Positions 33,387 to 41,224 of a DNA stretch of 64,000 bases are shown piece after piece. The stretch is taken from NCBI RefSeq assembly GCF_030397665.1, contig NZ_JAPUBT010000002.1, positions 343,383 to 407,382 of the forward strand, read 5' to 3'. Every line of letters begins with the position of its first letter. The first letter of the stretch is position 1. The stretch comes from Janthinobacterium sp. SUN073. GTDB lineage: Bacteria; Pseudomonadota; Gammaproteobacteria; Burkholderiales; Burkholderiaceae_D. Position numbers and translations under genes: made by a program. The notes beneath the pieces are model-generated. The model was not told the origin of the DNA, ran no database searches, and saw only the letters and a list, made by a program, of their open reading frames with translations.

Positions 33387-34268
33387 CTACAGCGCCATCC
33401 TGCGCGCCCATTCATTGCCATCCCATGAGCTGCTGGGATCTACATCCTGCGCCACGGGCGCGTGCGTGTCGTCAAGGTCGCTGAAATCCGCATGCAAGCC
33501 ATCGCGGATGGCGACAAAGCCGGCCGAACCGCGCTGGCGCGGGTGGGCCAGCGGCACGTCCTGCACGCGGCGCACCTTGCCCGGGCGCGCATCGAGCACG
33601 ACGATGCGGTCGGCCAGGTAGACGGCTTCATCGATGTCATGCGTGACCATCACCATGGTGATGCCCTCGTCTTGCCACAGGCGGCGCAGCTCTTGCTGCA
33701 AACGCAAGCGGGTCAGCGCATCGAGCGCACCCAGCGGTTCGTCCAGCAACAGCACGTCGGGCCGCCCCACAAGGGCGCGGGCAATCGCCGCCCGCTGCGA
33801 CATGCCACCCGACAACTGATGCGGATACGCATCTGCATAGCCATCGAGGCCCACGCGCGCGATTTCCGCCGCCACGCGGGCGGTGCGCTCGGCCAGCGGC
33901 ACACGGGTATTGCTGAACGCCACGGCCACGTTCTGCTGCACCGTCAGCCACGGAAACAGGCGGTGGTCCTGGAACACGAGGCCCCGGTGCAAATCCGTGC
34001 CGCGTATCGGTACGCCATCGTGCAGCAGCAAGCCCGTGTATTCCGTATCGAGGCCCGCCAGCAGGCGCAGCAGGGTTGACTTGCCGCAACCGGACGCGCC
34101 CACGATGGCGACGAATTCACCGGGCGCAATTGTCAGGGAAATATCGTCGAGCACCAGCAGCGGTGCGCCTTTCAGCGAAAACGACTTGCTCACATGCTGC
34201 ACTTGCAAGCCGCCGCTCAGGTGCTGCCGCTGCGGCAGCAAGGTCGAAGGGGAAACGAAATCATTCAT
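33387..34268 (-). CDS. ABC transporter ATP-binding protein (SsuB-like)
   Basis: 293-aa nitrate/sulfonate-type ATPase. Walker A GASGCGKST (about 63-71), Q-loop LVFQDHRLFPW, signature LSGGMSQRAAIARAL (about 160), Walker B VLLLDEPLGALD and the His switch MVTHDIDEA are all intact. I start at MNDFVSPST (34268), whose ATG overlaps the MFS stop as ATGA, instead of the longer frame at 34367. It energises the two permeases encoded upstream. The C-terminal tail (about 255-293) is Asp-rich and variable. Confidence 0.92.
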   Translation of the reverse strand: MNDFVSPSTLLPQRQHLSGGLQVQHVSKSFSLKGAPLLVLDDISLTIAPGEFVAIVGASGCGKSTLLRLLAGLDTEYTGLLLHDGVPIRGTDLHRGLVFQDHRLFPWLTVQQNVAVAFSNTRVPLAERTARVAAEIARVGLDGYADAYPHQLSGGMSQRAAIARALVGRPDVLLLDEPLGALDALTRLRLQQELRRLWQDEGITMVMVTHDIDEAVYLADRIVVLDARPGKVRRVQDVPLAHPRQRGSAGFVAIRDGLHADFSDLDDTHAPVAQDVDPSSSWDGNEWARRMAL

Positions 34269-35530
34269 GGCGCACTCTCTGCAGTGTGATCGAAGGAAGG
34301 AATGGCGGCGGGCGGCGCCCGGCGCAGCCAGCGGCTGCCGTGGAAAACCAGCCAGGCGGCCAGCCATGGAGCCAGCCAGATCAGGAAGACATTGCGCAAG
34401 CCCGTCAGGTCAGCCAGGCGGCCCGCCGCCAGCGCGCCAGCCGTGCCGCCCACCATGCCGAACAGGGTCAAATGGGCGGAAACGCGGGCCTTGTCGACGG
34501 GCGCGCGGGCGATATTGTCCGTATTGACGAGGTTATTCACGCCCAGGCCCAGGCCCAGCAGCACGGACGCGCCCAGGTAAGCGATGCTGGAGGGCCACAA
34601 GCCCAGGATCAGCAAGGCGGCCATGATGGCCAGGTGGGCGCCGCCATACAGTTGCTCGCGGTGACGGCTGGCCAGCACGAAGCGCCCCAGGAACAACAGC
34701 ACCAGCACGCAGCTGAGTCCCTGCACGGCCATCAGCCAGACGGAGTGATGCGCAGGCCAGTGCAGCACGCGGATGGCCAGCAAGATGGAAAACACGCCCA
34801 CGCTGGACGCCGTGAAGCTGGCCAGGATCTCAAACAGGTAAGTGACGCGCACGACGGGCAGGCGCAGCAGCTCGCGCAGGCTGGCCGCGCCGGGCAGCGC
34901 AGCAGGTCCGGCCTGCTTGGGCGGCGCCGTGTTGTCAGGCAACACTTGCCAGCCCAGCACGGCCAACATGGCGAACATCAGGGCGGAAATCAAAAAGCCT
35001 GCCTTCAGCCCCAGTTGCGCGATCAGATAATTGCCGCACAAAGGCCCGAGGAACTGCATGCCAAGGATCAACGTTCCCTTGTACCAGCCCGCCTTGCCCT
35101 GCCCCAGTTCCGGCAAGCGCACGAGAAACACGGTGCTCATGGCCACGATACGCAGCGAGATGCACAGGCCGACGAGGAACATCAGCAAGGCCACCCACTG
35201 CCAGCCGGGCAGCCACGGCAGCACGCAAAAAGCCAGCGCCAGGCTCAGGCTGACGCCCGCGTACAAGTGCTTCGGATTGCCGCGCGACAAGATGTAGCCG
35301 GCCGGTATGGTGCCCAGCGCCATGGCCAGGGTTTCCGCGCTGCTGATCGCTGCCAGCTGGAAATTGCTCACGTGCAAATGTAAACCCAGCAAGGTGGCCA
35401 GCACCTTGTTCATGCCGATGGTCACGCCCGACAGCAAAGTCAGGCCGATGAAGCGCAGCAGGAAGGCGCGCAGCTCGCCGTCGCGGGCGCTGACAGCCGC
35501 ATCCGATTGTAAAGGCATCGAGTCACTCAC
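34265..35530 (-). CDS. MFS transporter embedded in the sulfonate ABC operon
   Basis: 421 aa with about 12 helices. The central loop (about 195-215) is Pro/Ala-rich, and NNLVNTDNIARAPVDKARVSAHLTLFG is a distinctive block in the second half. Its start overlaps the upstream permease stop by 8 nt and its stop overlaps the SsuB start by 4 nt, so it is an integral operon member. It may bring in an organosulfur substrate or export a desulfurised product such as a phenol. The substrate is not deducible. Confidence 0.82.
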   Translation of the reverse strand: MSDSMPLQSDAAVSARDGELRAFLLRFIGLTLLSGVTIGMNKVLATLLGLHLHVSNFQLAAISSAETLAMALGTIPAGYILSRGNPKHLYAGVSLSLALAFCVLPWLPGWQWVALLMFLVGLCISLRIVAMSTVFLVRLPELGQGKAGWYKGTLILGMQFLGPLCGNYLIAQLGLKAGFLISALMFAMLAVLGWQVLPDNTAPPKQAGPAALPGAASLRELLRLPVVRVTYLFEILASFTASSVGVFSILLAIRVLHWPAHHSVWLMAVQGLSCVLVLLFLGRFVLASRHREQLYGGAHLAIMAALLILGLWPSSIAYLGASVLLGLGLGVNNLVNTDNIARAPVDKARVSAHLTLFGMVGGTAGALAAGRLADLTGLRNVFLIWLAPWLAAWLVFHGSRWLRRAPPAAIPSFDHTAESAP

Positions 35531-36287
35531 TGCTGCGCCCCTTCACCAGCAAACGCGCCAGCCGCGCGAACGCCACGTTCATCGCTTGCGCCAGCAAGGC
35601 GATCACGAGCACAGCCAGCAAGACGACGTCCATGCGGCCCGACACTTCGCCGTTGAGCAGCAATGAACCCATGCCGGGCCCGGCCGCAAACAGCAGTTCG
35701 CCGCCCAGGCACGCGAGCCAGGCGAACGCCAGCGCATGCGTGATACCCGTGACGATGGCCGGCATGGCGCCCGGCAGCAAAATCTGGCGCAAGGTTTGCC
35801 AGCGCGTCAGGGTCAGCACCTGCCCCACTTCGCGCAATCTTCCTTCCACCTGGCGCATGCCCGCCTGCGTGTTGAGCACGGTAGGATAAAAGGCGGCGAT
35901 GGCGATCACCAGCAGCTTGGCGCCATCGCCATTGCCCACCCACAGGCCCAGCAGAGGAATCAGGCCCAGCAACGGTACTTGCCGGATGCTGTGGAACAGC
36001 GGGCCAATCAATCGGTCAGCCAGCGGCGACTGCGCCATCAGCGCGCCCGTGAGGATGCCGGCGCTGCCGCCCAGCAGCAAGCCCGCCAACGTGCGGCCCA
36101 GGCTGGCGCGCAAATGCACCCATAGTTCGCCCGTGACGAGCAGGTCGCGCAAGCTGTGCGCCAGGTCACCCAGCGAGACGAAGATGTAGGCAGCCGCCGC
36201 ACCCTGGCCGGAGGCCCATTGCCAGGCGCCCAGCAAGGCCAGTGGCAACAGCGCGCCCTTGATGATCTGGATCAAACGTTGTTTCAT
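35523..36287 (-). CDS. ABC transporter permease (SsuC-like), copy 2
   Basis: 254-aa inner-membrane permease with about six helices. The cytoplasmic EAA-type loop is MRQVEGRLREVGQVLTLTRWQTLRQILLPGAMPAIVTGI (about 143-180). GIITGA-like and LLGLIPLLGLWVGNGDGAKL segments are typical of SsuC/TauC permeases. Its ATG overlaps the stop of the first permease as ATGA, so the two probably form a heterodimer served by the single ATPase downstream, unlike E. coli SsuC, which is one gene product. Confidence 0.88.
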   Translation of the reverse strand: MKQRLIQIIKGALLPLALLGAWQWASGQGAAAAYIFVSLGDLAHSLRDLLVTGELWVHLRASLGRTLAGLLLGGSAGILTGALMAQSPLADRLIGPLFHSIRQVPLLGLIPLLGLWVGNGDGAKLLVIAIAAFYPTVLNTQAGMRQVEGRLREVGQVLTLTRWQTLRQILLPGAMPAIVTGITHALAFAWLACLGGELLFAAGPGMGSLLLNGEVSGRMDVVLLAVLVIALLAQAMNVAFARLARLLVKGRSSE

Positions 36288-37120
36288 GTGGACTCCCCAT
36301 TACGCTTCCAGCGCATCAGCCGCGATTCCAGCGCATGACAAGCCCGGTCCAGGCCGAAGCCGATCACGCCCGTCAGCACCACGCCTACCATCACCACGTC
36401 GAGGCGGAACATTTGCCTGCCCATTTCCATCATCTGGCCCAGGCCGCTGTCGGCGGCCAGCAATTCCGCGCCCACCAGCACCATCCACGAGCGCGACAGG
36501 GCGATGCGCATGCCCGTCAGCGCGGCCGGCACGATGGCGGGCAAGACGATCAGGCGGATGCGCCGCCAGCGCGAGAAACAATACACGTGCGCCACCTCAA
36601 AGTAGCGCGGCGACAGGTTGCGGATGGCGTCATGCACGGCCAGCGCGACGATGAAGAAGCTGGCCTTGGCCACGATAAACACTTTAAAACTCTCGCCTAT
36701 GCCGAACAGCAAGATAAACAAAGGGATCAGCGCCACCGTGGGCAGCTGGCGCAAGACGTTGAACGTGGGGTCGACGTAGCTGCGCAAGGCCGGCGACAGG
36801 CCCAGCACGACGCCAAACGCCAGGCCCGCGCTGGCGCCCAGGCCAAAGCCGGCCAGCAGGCGGAACAGGCTGATGCCCAGGTGCTGGCCCAGTTCGCCGC
36901 TTTCGGCCAGGTCGCGGGCCGTCAGCAGTACTTGCCATGGCGACATCAAGATGTGCGCAGGCATCCATTCGAACGTGGTGGCGGCCGTCCACAACAGCAG
37001 CAAGGCGAGCGGCGATGCCCACACGGACCAGCGCGAGCGCACGAAGCGTTGCAGCCAGGGGACAGAGGCTGCGCGCGCAGGCGCAGACGCGCGCGGCAAG
37101 GCGATGGAGAGGGAAGTCAT
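36284..37120 (-). CDS. ABC transporter permease (SsuC-like), copy 1
   Basis: 278-aa permease. Hydrophobic N terminus (about 35-55), VLRQLPTVALIPLFILLFGIGESFKVFIVAKASFF and the EAA loop YFEVAHVYCFSRWRRIRLIVLPAIVPAALTGMRIALSRSW are clear SsuC/TauC signatures. I begin at MTSLSIALPRA (37120), which overlaps the SsuA stop as ATGA, instead of the 60-residue upstream extension, which is antisense noise. Partner of the second permease. Confidence 0.9.
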   Translation of the reverse strand: MTSLSIALPRASAPARAASVPWLQRFVRSRWSVWASPLALLLLWTAATTFEWMPAHILMSPWQVLLTARDLAESGELGQHLGISLFRLLAGFGLGASAGLAFGVVLGLSPALRSYVDPTFNVLRQLPTVALIPLFILLFGIGESFKVFIVAKASFFIVALAVHDAIRNLSPRYFEVAHVYCFSRWRRIRLIVLPAIVPAALTGMRIALSRSWMVLVGAELLAADSGLGQMMEMGRQMFRLDVVMVGVVLTGVIGFGLDRACHALESRLMRWKRNGEST

Positions 37121-38190
37121 GGCGACCAGTAGGTTTGCAGCTTCAGCTGCGCCAGCGCCTGGTTGACGAACTGGGGCGCGAACAGGCTGTCGACTTGCAG
37201 GGGCCGCCCTATCAGGCCCGCGCTCTTCGCATACGCCGCCTCTCCCATGTAGTGCTGGCGCAAGCTGGCCGTAAACAACGGCGACCAGCGCGCCTGCCAC
37301 GGCGTGTGGTCACCCGCCAGTTCGCGCCGCACCACGCTTTCCACCTGGCCCGCGGCCGCCTCGGTGCGCACGTATTCGTCTTCGCCACCGGCGCCGGCGG
37401 CCCGGTGGTGCTCGCGCACATACGCCGTCACCACCAGCTGGGCCAGCTGCGGCCAGCGTTGCAGGAAGCCGCTGTCGGCCCACAGTTCCGCGCGCATCTT
37501 CCAATCCTGCGGCGGTGCCTTGCTGGACCAGATGATCTTGCCCACTTTTTTATCTTCCAGCAGGAAGGCATCGCTGAGGGTGAAGAAGGCGTCCGCGCCA
37601 CCCGTGGCCACGGCCGCCGCGCCCGCCTGCGGATTGAGGTTGAGGATCTTGACGTCGCGCAAGGTCATGCCATTCGCTTCCAGCAGGCGCGCAAATGGAT
37701 ATTCCCACGGCCGCCCACGGTGCAGAGCGATCTTCTTGCCCTTCAAGTCCCTGATCGAGCGGGCCGTGGAACCGTTCGGCACCACCAGGTAAGTGTTGCT
37801 GAAACTGCCGCCCGGCAAGATCAGCCGCGTCTGCAAGCCCGAGGCATTGGCGATTATCGACGGCAAATCGCCATACTGGGCCAGGTCGATCGAGTGGTTG
37901 GCAAACGCCTCGTTGACTTGCGTCGCCACGGAATTGGTGGTGACGGGCACCCATTCCAGCTTCACGCCCAGCTTGCCCAGTTCGGCCGCCAGCCAGCCCT
38001 GCGCGGCCACCTGGGCGGCCGAACCGGCAAACACGGTCTTGCCGGATGGCGCCGTGCGGGCCACGACGGCGATGCGCACGGCGGCCGGCAAGGGATCGGC
38101 GGCGGCCGCGATGGCTGGCGCCAGCAGGCTGACCGCCAGGGCGGTGAAGACGACTTTGCGCCAGGTCAAACGTAAGAATTTCAATGACAT
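37117..38190 (-). CDS. ABC transporter substrate-binding protein (SsuA-like, first copy)
   Basis: 357 aa with a Sec signal peptide of about 31 residues (cleavage near AIAAAA|DPL). The mature part has the two-lobed SsuA fold, with WVPVTTNSVATQVNEAFANHSIDLAQYGDLPSII, GKKIALHRGRPWEYPFARLL and VGKIIWSSKAPPQDWKMRAELWADSGFL. It is a close paralogue of the protein at 31185-32237. It should deliver an alkyl or aryl sulfonate, or a related organosulfur anion, to the permeases encoded directly downstream. Confidence 0.9.
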   Translation of the reverse strand: MSLKFLRLTWRKVVFTALAVSLLAPAIAAAADPLPAAVRIAVVARTAPSGKTVFAGSAAQVAAQGWLAAELGKLGVKLEWVPVTTNSVATQVNEAFANHSIDLAQYGDLPSIIANASGLQTRLILPGGSFSNTYLVVPNGSTARSIRDLKGKKIALHRGRPWEYPFARLLEANGMTLRDVKILNLNPQAGAAAVATGGADAFFTLSDAFLLEDKKVGKIIWSSKAPPQDWKMRAELWADSGFLQRWPQLAQLVVTAYVREHHRAAGAGGEDEYVRTEAAAGQVESVVRRELAGDHTPWQARWSPLFTASLRQHYMGEAAYAKSAGLIGRPLQVDSLFAPQFVNQALAQLKLQTYWSP

Positions 38191-38212
38191 CTCGGGCCTG
38201 TTCTTGAAAGAT

Positions 38213-38962
38213 TTAAATCAAATCGGTGGCAGGCAATAACGACAGCGCGCGCGCCGTGTCGATCAGCTTGCTCATCTTCCATTGCTGCAGCAGCACGCCG
38301 GGACCGAAGTCGCGCGAACCGCCGATGGCTTCGGCCGCGATCTGGATCTTGGCGCCCTCTTCCAGCAGCAGGATGAACTCGGCCAGCTTCAGCAAGCCCT
38401 GCTTGCCCCACACGGTGGCGCCGCCATTCGCTTCCAGGATGGCCGTGGCGTGCGTGTTGCGGGCGATTTCACCGAGGATGAAATCAACTTCCGGCTGGCG
38501 GCGGTCGATATAGATGGGAATTTCGCGGATCAGCTGGAAGCGCTGCACGGGCACGTAGCGGATGGGCAGGGTGCGGTGCGTCTGCGCCCACGCGCCCAGG
38601 GACGGCGAATGCACATGCGAGATCGACGTGACCTCGGACCGCTCGCGGAACAGTTTCAGATAGCGCGCGCCGCCGTTGTTCGCGTCGCCCACAATCACCG
38701 TGCCATCGAGCGCCAGCACGGCCGCCTTCAAGGGCTGGCCGCGGCGGAACGGGCCCGGGTCGTTGACCACCACCACCTTGTCGCCGGCAGGGGTGCGCTC
38801 GACAAAGCCCACCGTGCCGTTGGCCGTCAGGCTGCCTGTCTCGCGCAAGCCGTCGAAGGCCGTCTGCGCATCGCGCCGCACCTGTTCCACGAAGGCCAGT
38901 TCGGCTACCGTCAACTCCTGCACCTGTACTTGTTGTGCTTGCGCTTGTGCCACGTCCGTCAT
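38213..38962 (-). CDS. class II aldolase/adducin family protein
   Basis: 249 aa. The zinc-binding signature SHVHSPSLGAWAQTH (about 110-124) and an Asn/Gly-rich active-site loop match class II aldolase/adducin proteins, and ILEANGGATVWGKQGLLKLAEFILLLEEGAKI holds the late His/Gly region, although the usual third metal His is less clear. I start at MTDVAQAQ (38962), which has GGAG 6 nt upstream; the frame opens at 38974. First gene of the eight-gene operon, downstream of a near-consensus sigma-54 promoter. A cytoplasmic C-C lyase acting on a desulfurised carbon skeleton is conceivable. No substrate is known. Confidence 0.8.
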   Translation of the reverse strand: MTDVAQAQAQQVQVQELTVAELAFVEQVRRDAQTAFDGLRETGSLTANGTVGFVERTPAGDKVVVVNDPGPFRRGQPLKAAVLALDGTVIVGDANNGGARYLKLFRERSEVTSISHVHSPSLGAWAQTHRTLPIRYVPVQRFQLIREIPIYIDRRQPEVDFILGEIARNTHATAILEANGGATVWGKQGLLKLAEFILLLEEGAKIQIAAEAIGGSRDFGPGVLLQQWKMSKLIDTARALSLLPATDLI

Positions 38963-39015
38963 GTCATGCTCCATTCTTTGAGGTTGAGGTACGAATCAGT
39001 CATGCCTCTACTTTC

Positions 39016-39029
39016 GCAAGACGCGTGCC
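39016..39029 (-). promoter_or_regulatory. sigma-54 promoter for the aldolase-ABC-DszB operon
   Basis: On the minus strand TGGCACG-CGTC-TTGCG matches the sigma-54 consensus (TGGCACG-N4-TTGCW) at nearly every position. GG (39029-39028) and GC (39017-39016) are separated by exactly 10 nt. Predicted transcription start near 39004, 42 nt before the 38962 start codon. Confidence 0.82.
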
Positions 39030-39056
39030 AGCGCCGGGGCCGCAGAAATGGTGGAA

Positions 39057-39129
39057 GGCTGCTGCCTGCGCAACAGCGGCTGCTGGCGTGGCAGCAGCGC
39101 TGGACGCAGGCGCTGTCGCCAAGCCAGCA
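39057..39129. promoter_or_regulatory. three enhancer dyads NGCTG-N9-CARCA between divergent sigma-54 promoters
   Basis: Sites at 39057-39075 (GGCTG..CAACA), 39078-39096 (GGCTG..CAGCA) and 39111-39129 (CGCTG..CAGCA), each with a 9-nt spacer. Centre-to-centre spacing is 21 and 33 bp, close to two and three helical turns, so all lie on one DNA face. They sit between two outward-facing sigma-54 promoters and are the likely binding sites of the SfnR-like activator at 46332-47531. Confidence 0.65.
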
Positions 39130-39138
39130 AGCGGCGCG

Positions 39139-39152
39139 GGCACGTTTCCTGC
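39139..39152 (+). promoter_or_regulatory. sigma-54 promoter for the second DszB-like gene
   Basis: GGGCACG-TTTC-CTGCA: GG at 39139-39140 and GC at 39151-39152 are exactly 10 nt apart. Predicted start of transcription near 39164, 24 nt before the ATG at 39188. The -12 element has C for the first T of TTGC. Confidence 0.75.
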
Positions 39153-39187
39153 ACAGTTCAAGGCTCCACCCACCACGAAGGAATCCC

Positions 39188-40240
39188 ATGACTACCGCAC
39201 CATCCCCTGAAGTCGATACCGTCTGGTTCACGCGCTGCCCCGTGCCCACGGCCACGGGCCTCGCGTATAAACTGGGCTGGCTGGACGAGGAATTCGCCCG
39301 CGACGGCATCGCCCTGAAAACCCTGCAGGAAGTTGCTGGCGAACTGGCGCGCCACCATTACGACCACGGCCTGTCCACGCTCGTGCGCGAAGGGGGCAAC
39401 CTGCTTGCCCTGCCCGCCCGCGCGCAAGGGGCGCCCACGCGCCTGATCGGCCTGACCTGGATCGACGAGTGGCAAGCCATCCTCGTGCGCCCCGGTTCCG
39501 GCATCACCACGCCCGCGCAGCTGCAGGGCAAGCGGCTGGCGCTGCCCGTGTTCCGCGCCGATGACTTGCGCGAGAACCGGCGCGGGCGCAGCATCGCGCG
39601 CGGCATGAGCCTTGCCGGTTACAAGGGCGTGCTGGCGTCGGCCGGCTTGACGCTGGACGATGTGCGGCTGGTGGAAGTGGGGGGCGAGGCGCCAACGCAG
39701 GCAAATCTGGGCGCGGGCCTGTGGCAAGGCATCGCGCCGCTCTTGCGCGGCGAAGTCGATGCCGTCTACGTGAAAGGCGCGGCGGCGGCCGAAGCGGCCC
39801 GCGCGGCGGGGCTGGAAGTGGGCATAGACATCGACGCCCTGCCCGACCGGCGCTTCCGCGTGAATAACGGCACGCCACGCCCGATCACCGTGCATGAAAC
39901 GATGCTGGAACAGCATTTCGAGCTGGTCGTGCGCTTTTTGACGCAAACGCTGCGCGCCGCCCACTGGGCGCTCAGCCACCAGGCCGACGTGCTGGCCATC
40001 CTGCAGGGCGAAACGCGGGCCGGCGCCGACGCCGTGGCCGAAGCCTACCGCGACGGTTTTCATTTGACCCTGGCGCCCGACCTGTCAGAGGAAAAAGTGG
40101 CGCTGTTCCGTCAGCAAAAGGATTTCCAGCTGCAGCACGGTTTCCTGGACCGCGACGTGGATATCGACGCCTGGATCGACCGCCGGCCGCTGGAGGAAGC
40201 GCAGCGACGCCTCGACGCGCTGCTGCGGCAAGCCGCATAA
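39188..40240 (+). CDS. DszB-like sulfinate desulfinase (leaderless SsuA-fold protein), copy 2
   Basis: 350 aa, no signal peptide. VDTVWFTRCPVPTATG places Cys17 at the position of DszB Cys27, and HHYDHGLSTLVREGG gives His57 and Arg67 with the same ten-residue spacing as DszB His60/Arg70. It is clearly related to copy 1 at 32286-33347 (RCPVPT and a late PLIRVNNGTPR-type block in both) but diverged, which suggests different sulfinate substrates. ATG has AAGGAA 6 nt upstream. Transcribed alone from a sigma-54 promoter, divergent from the operon containing copy 1, and ended by a long hairpin. Confidence 0.72.
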   Translation: MTTAPSPEVDTVWFTRCPVPTATGLAYKLGWLDEEFARDGIALKTLQEVAGELARHHYDHGLSTLVREGGNLLALPARAQGAPTRLIGLTWIDEWQAILVRPGSGITTPAQLQGKRLALPVFRADDLRENRRGRSIARGMSLAGYKGVLASAGLTLDDVRLVEVGGEAPTQANLGAGLWQGIAPLLRGEVDAVYVKGAAAAEAARAAGLEVGIDIDALPDRRFRVNNGTPRPITVHETMLEQHFELVVRFLTQTLRAAHWALSHQADVLAILQGETRAGADAVAEAYRDGFHLTLAPDLSEEKVALFRQQKDFQLQHGFLDRDVDIDAWIDRRPLEEAQRRLDALLRQAA

Positions 40241-40246
40241 AGAAAC

Positions 40247-40278
40247 GGGGCCAGCACATGGCAACATGTGCTGGCCCC
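40247..40278. terminator. 13-bp perfect hairpin between convergent genes
   Basis: GGGGCCAGCACAT-GGCAAC-ATGTGCTGGCCCC starts 6 nt after the DszB-like stop codon and lies 30 nt beyond the ribH stop on the other strand. The stem is perfect but neither side has a long T-run. It probably works as a bidirectional transcription stop or mRNA end. Confidence 0.65.
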
Positions 40279-40308
40279 GGGTACTACGGCATCAAGGCAA
40301 ACGGCGCC

Positions 40309-40812
40309 CTAGGCGGCCAAGGCCTCGTGCGGCGCGGTGGCCGGTTGCGCCAGCCGCTGCAGCGAGTGGATGGTGGCGGCGCAAGCCGTGGCCAGTTCGA
40401 CGCCCTTGACCTTGAAGTGCTGGAAATAGAATTCCTGGTGCTCGTGGCCCGCATGGAAGTGGTGCGGGGTCAGCACGGCCGACAGCACGGGCACGCCCGT
40501 CGCCAACTGCACCTGCATCATGCCGGAAATGACGGCATCGGCCACGAAGTCATGGCGGTAGATGCCGCCGTCCACCACCAGGGCGGAAGCGGCAATCGCC
40601 GCGTACCGGCCGCTCCTGGCCAGCACTTGCGCATGCAGGGGGATTTCAAAGGCGCCAGCGACGTCGATGACATCAATGTCGTCCTGCGTGAAACCCAGGG
40701 TCGCCATTTCGGAGATGAAGGACAATCGGCATTGCGCGACGATGTCGCGGTGCCAGCCCGCCTGGATGAAGGCGATGCGTTTGGCTGGTGTTGCGCGTGA
40801 CGGTTGTGACAT
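40309..40812 (-). CDS. ribH: 6,7-dimethyl-8-ribityllumazine synthase
   Basis: 167-aa lumazine synthase. VDVAGAFEIPLHAQVLARSGRYAAIAASALVVDGGIYRHDFV (about 50-92) contains the family's GAFEIP substrate loop and the GxxYRHDF segment with the catalytic His region; LTPHHFHAGHEHQEF is a RibH2-like variant of the usual LT loop. ATG at 40812 has AGGAGT 7 nt upstream; the frame extends to 40989 only because the leader is open. It makes the immediate precursor of riboflavin. It stands alone under an FMN riboswitch, inside a cluster of FMN-dependent monooxygenases, so it is probably a second, regulated copy. Confidence 0.92.
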   Translation of the reverse strand: MSQPSRATPAKRIAFIQAGWHRDIVAQCRLSFISEMATLGFTQDDIDVIDVAGAFEIPLHAQVLARSGRYAAIAASALVVDGGIYRHDFVADAVISGMMQVQLATGVPVLSAVLTPHHFHAGHEHQEFYFQHFKVKGVELATACAATIHSLQRLAQPATAPHEALAA

Positions 40813-40989
40813 ATAAAAGACTCCTGTTTTCAAGAATGACAAAAAACAGGGCATAAAATCGAAGGGGATATGACAGGCGCAAGAAAGCCACGCCCAACTG
40901 CGCATGCAGGCACGCGCGCCCACGCACCGACGGCAAACGCGGACCGTCCATGCGCCGGGCGTATGCCAGCACAGACACAATGATTCCAT

Positions 40990-41152
40990 CCCGCTCTCTC
41001 TTTATCCGGACTATACCGTCGGCCCCGGAATCACACCAGGTCTGCTGACCTTGCCGTCATGGCCCGAAGACCATGCCGGCAAGCGCTCGCGGGCTAGGCA
41101 CGCATGCCATTACCGCCGGTGGGGAATCGCACCCCGCCCTGAGAACGTTGCG
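40990..41152 (-). ncRNA. FMN riboswitch (RFN element) upstream of ribH
   Basis: On the minus strand the conserved core elements occur in order: GGCGGGGTGCGATTCCCCAC, CCGGCGGTAAT, AGCCCGCGAGCG, GGTCAGCAGACCTGGTG, TGATTCCGGGGCCGACGGTA and TAGTCCGGAT, closed by a short GAGA/TCTC helix. This is a full-length RFN aptamer. About 175 nt separate it from the ribH start, enough for a terminator or ribosome-binding-site sequestering expression platform. High FMN should shut off ribH. Confidence 0.93.
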
Positions 41153-41224
41153 TGGCCAGCGCACCGGGTGCGGCAGCCACGCCCGGCGACTATAGCATAT
41201 CGCCCCTGCCCCTGCCCTGCGCGA

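Noticed and set aside
38282-40240. 652-aa plus-strand frame extending the DszB-like gene upstream
   Set aside because: It runs through the aldolase gene antisense and across two sigma-54 promoters; the start at 39188 has a ribosome-binding site 24 nt after the predicted transcription start.
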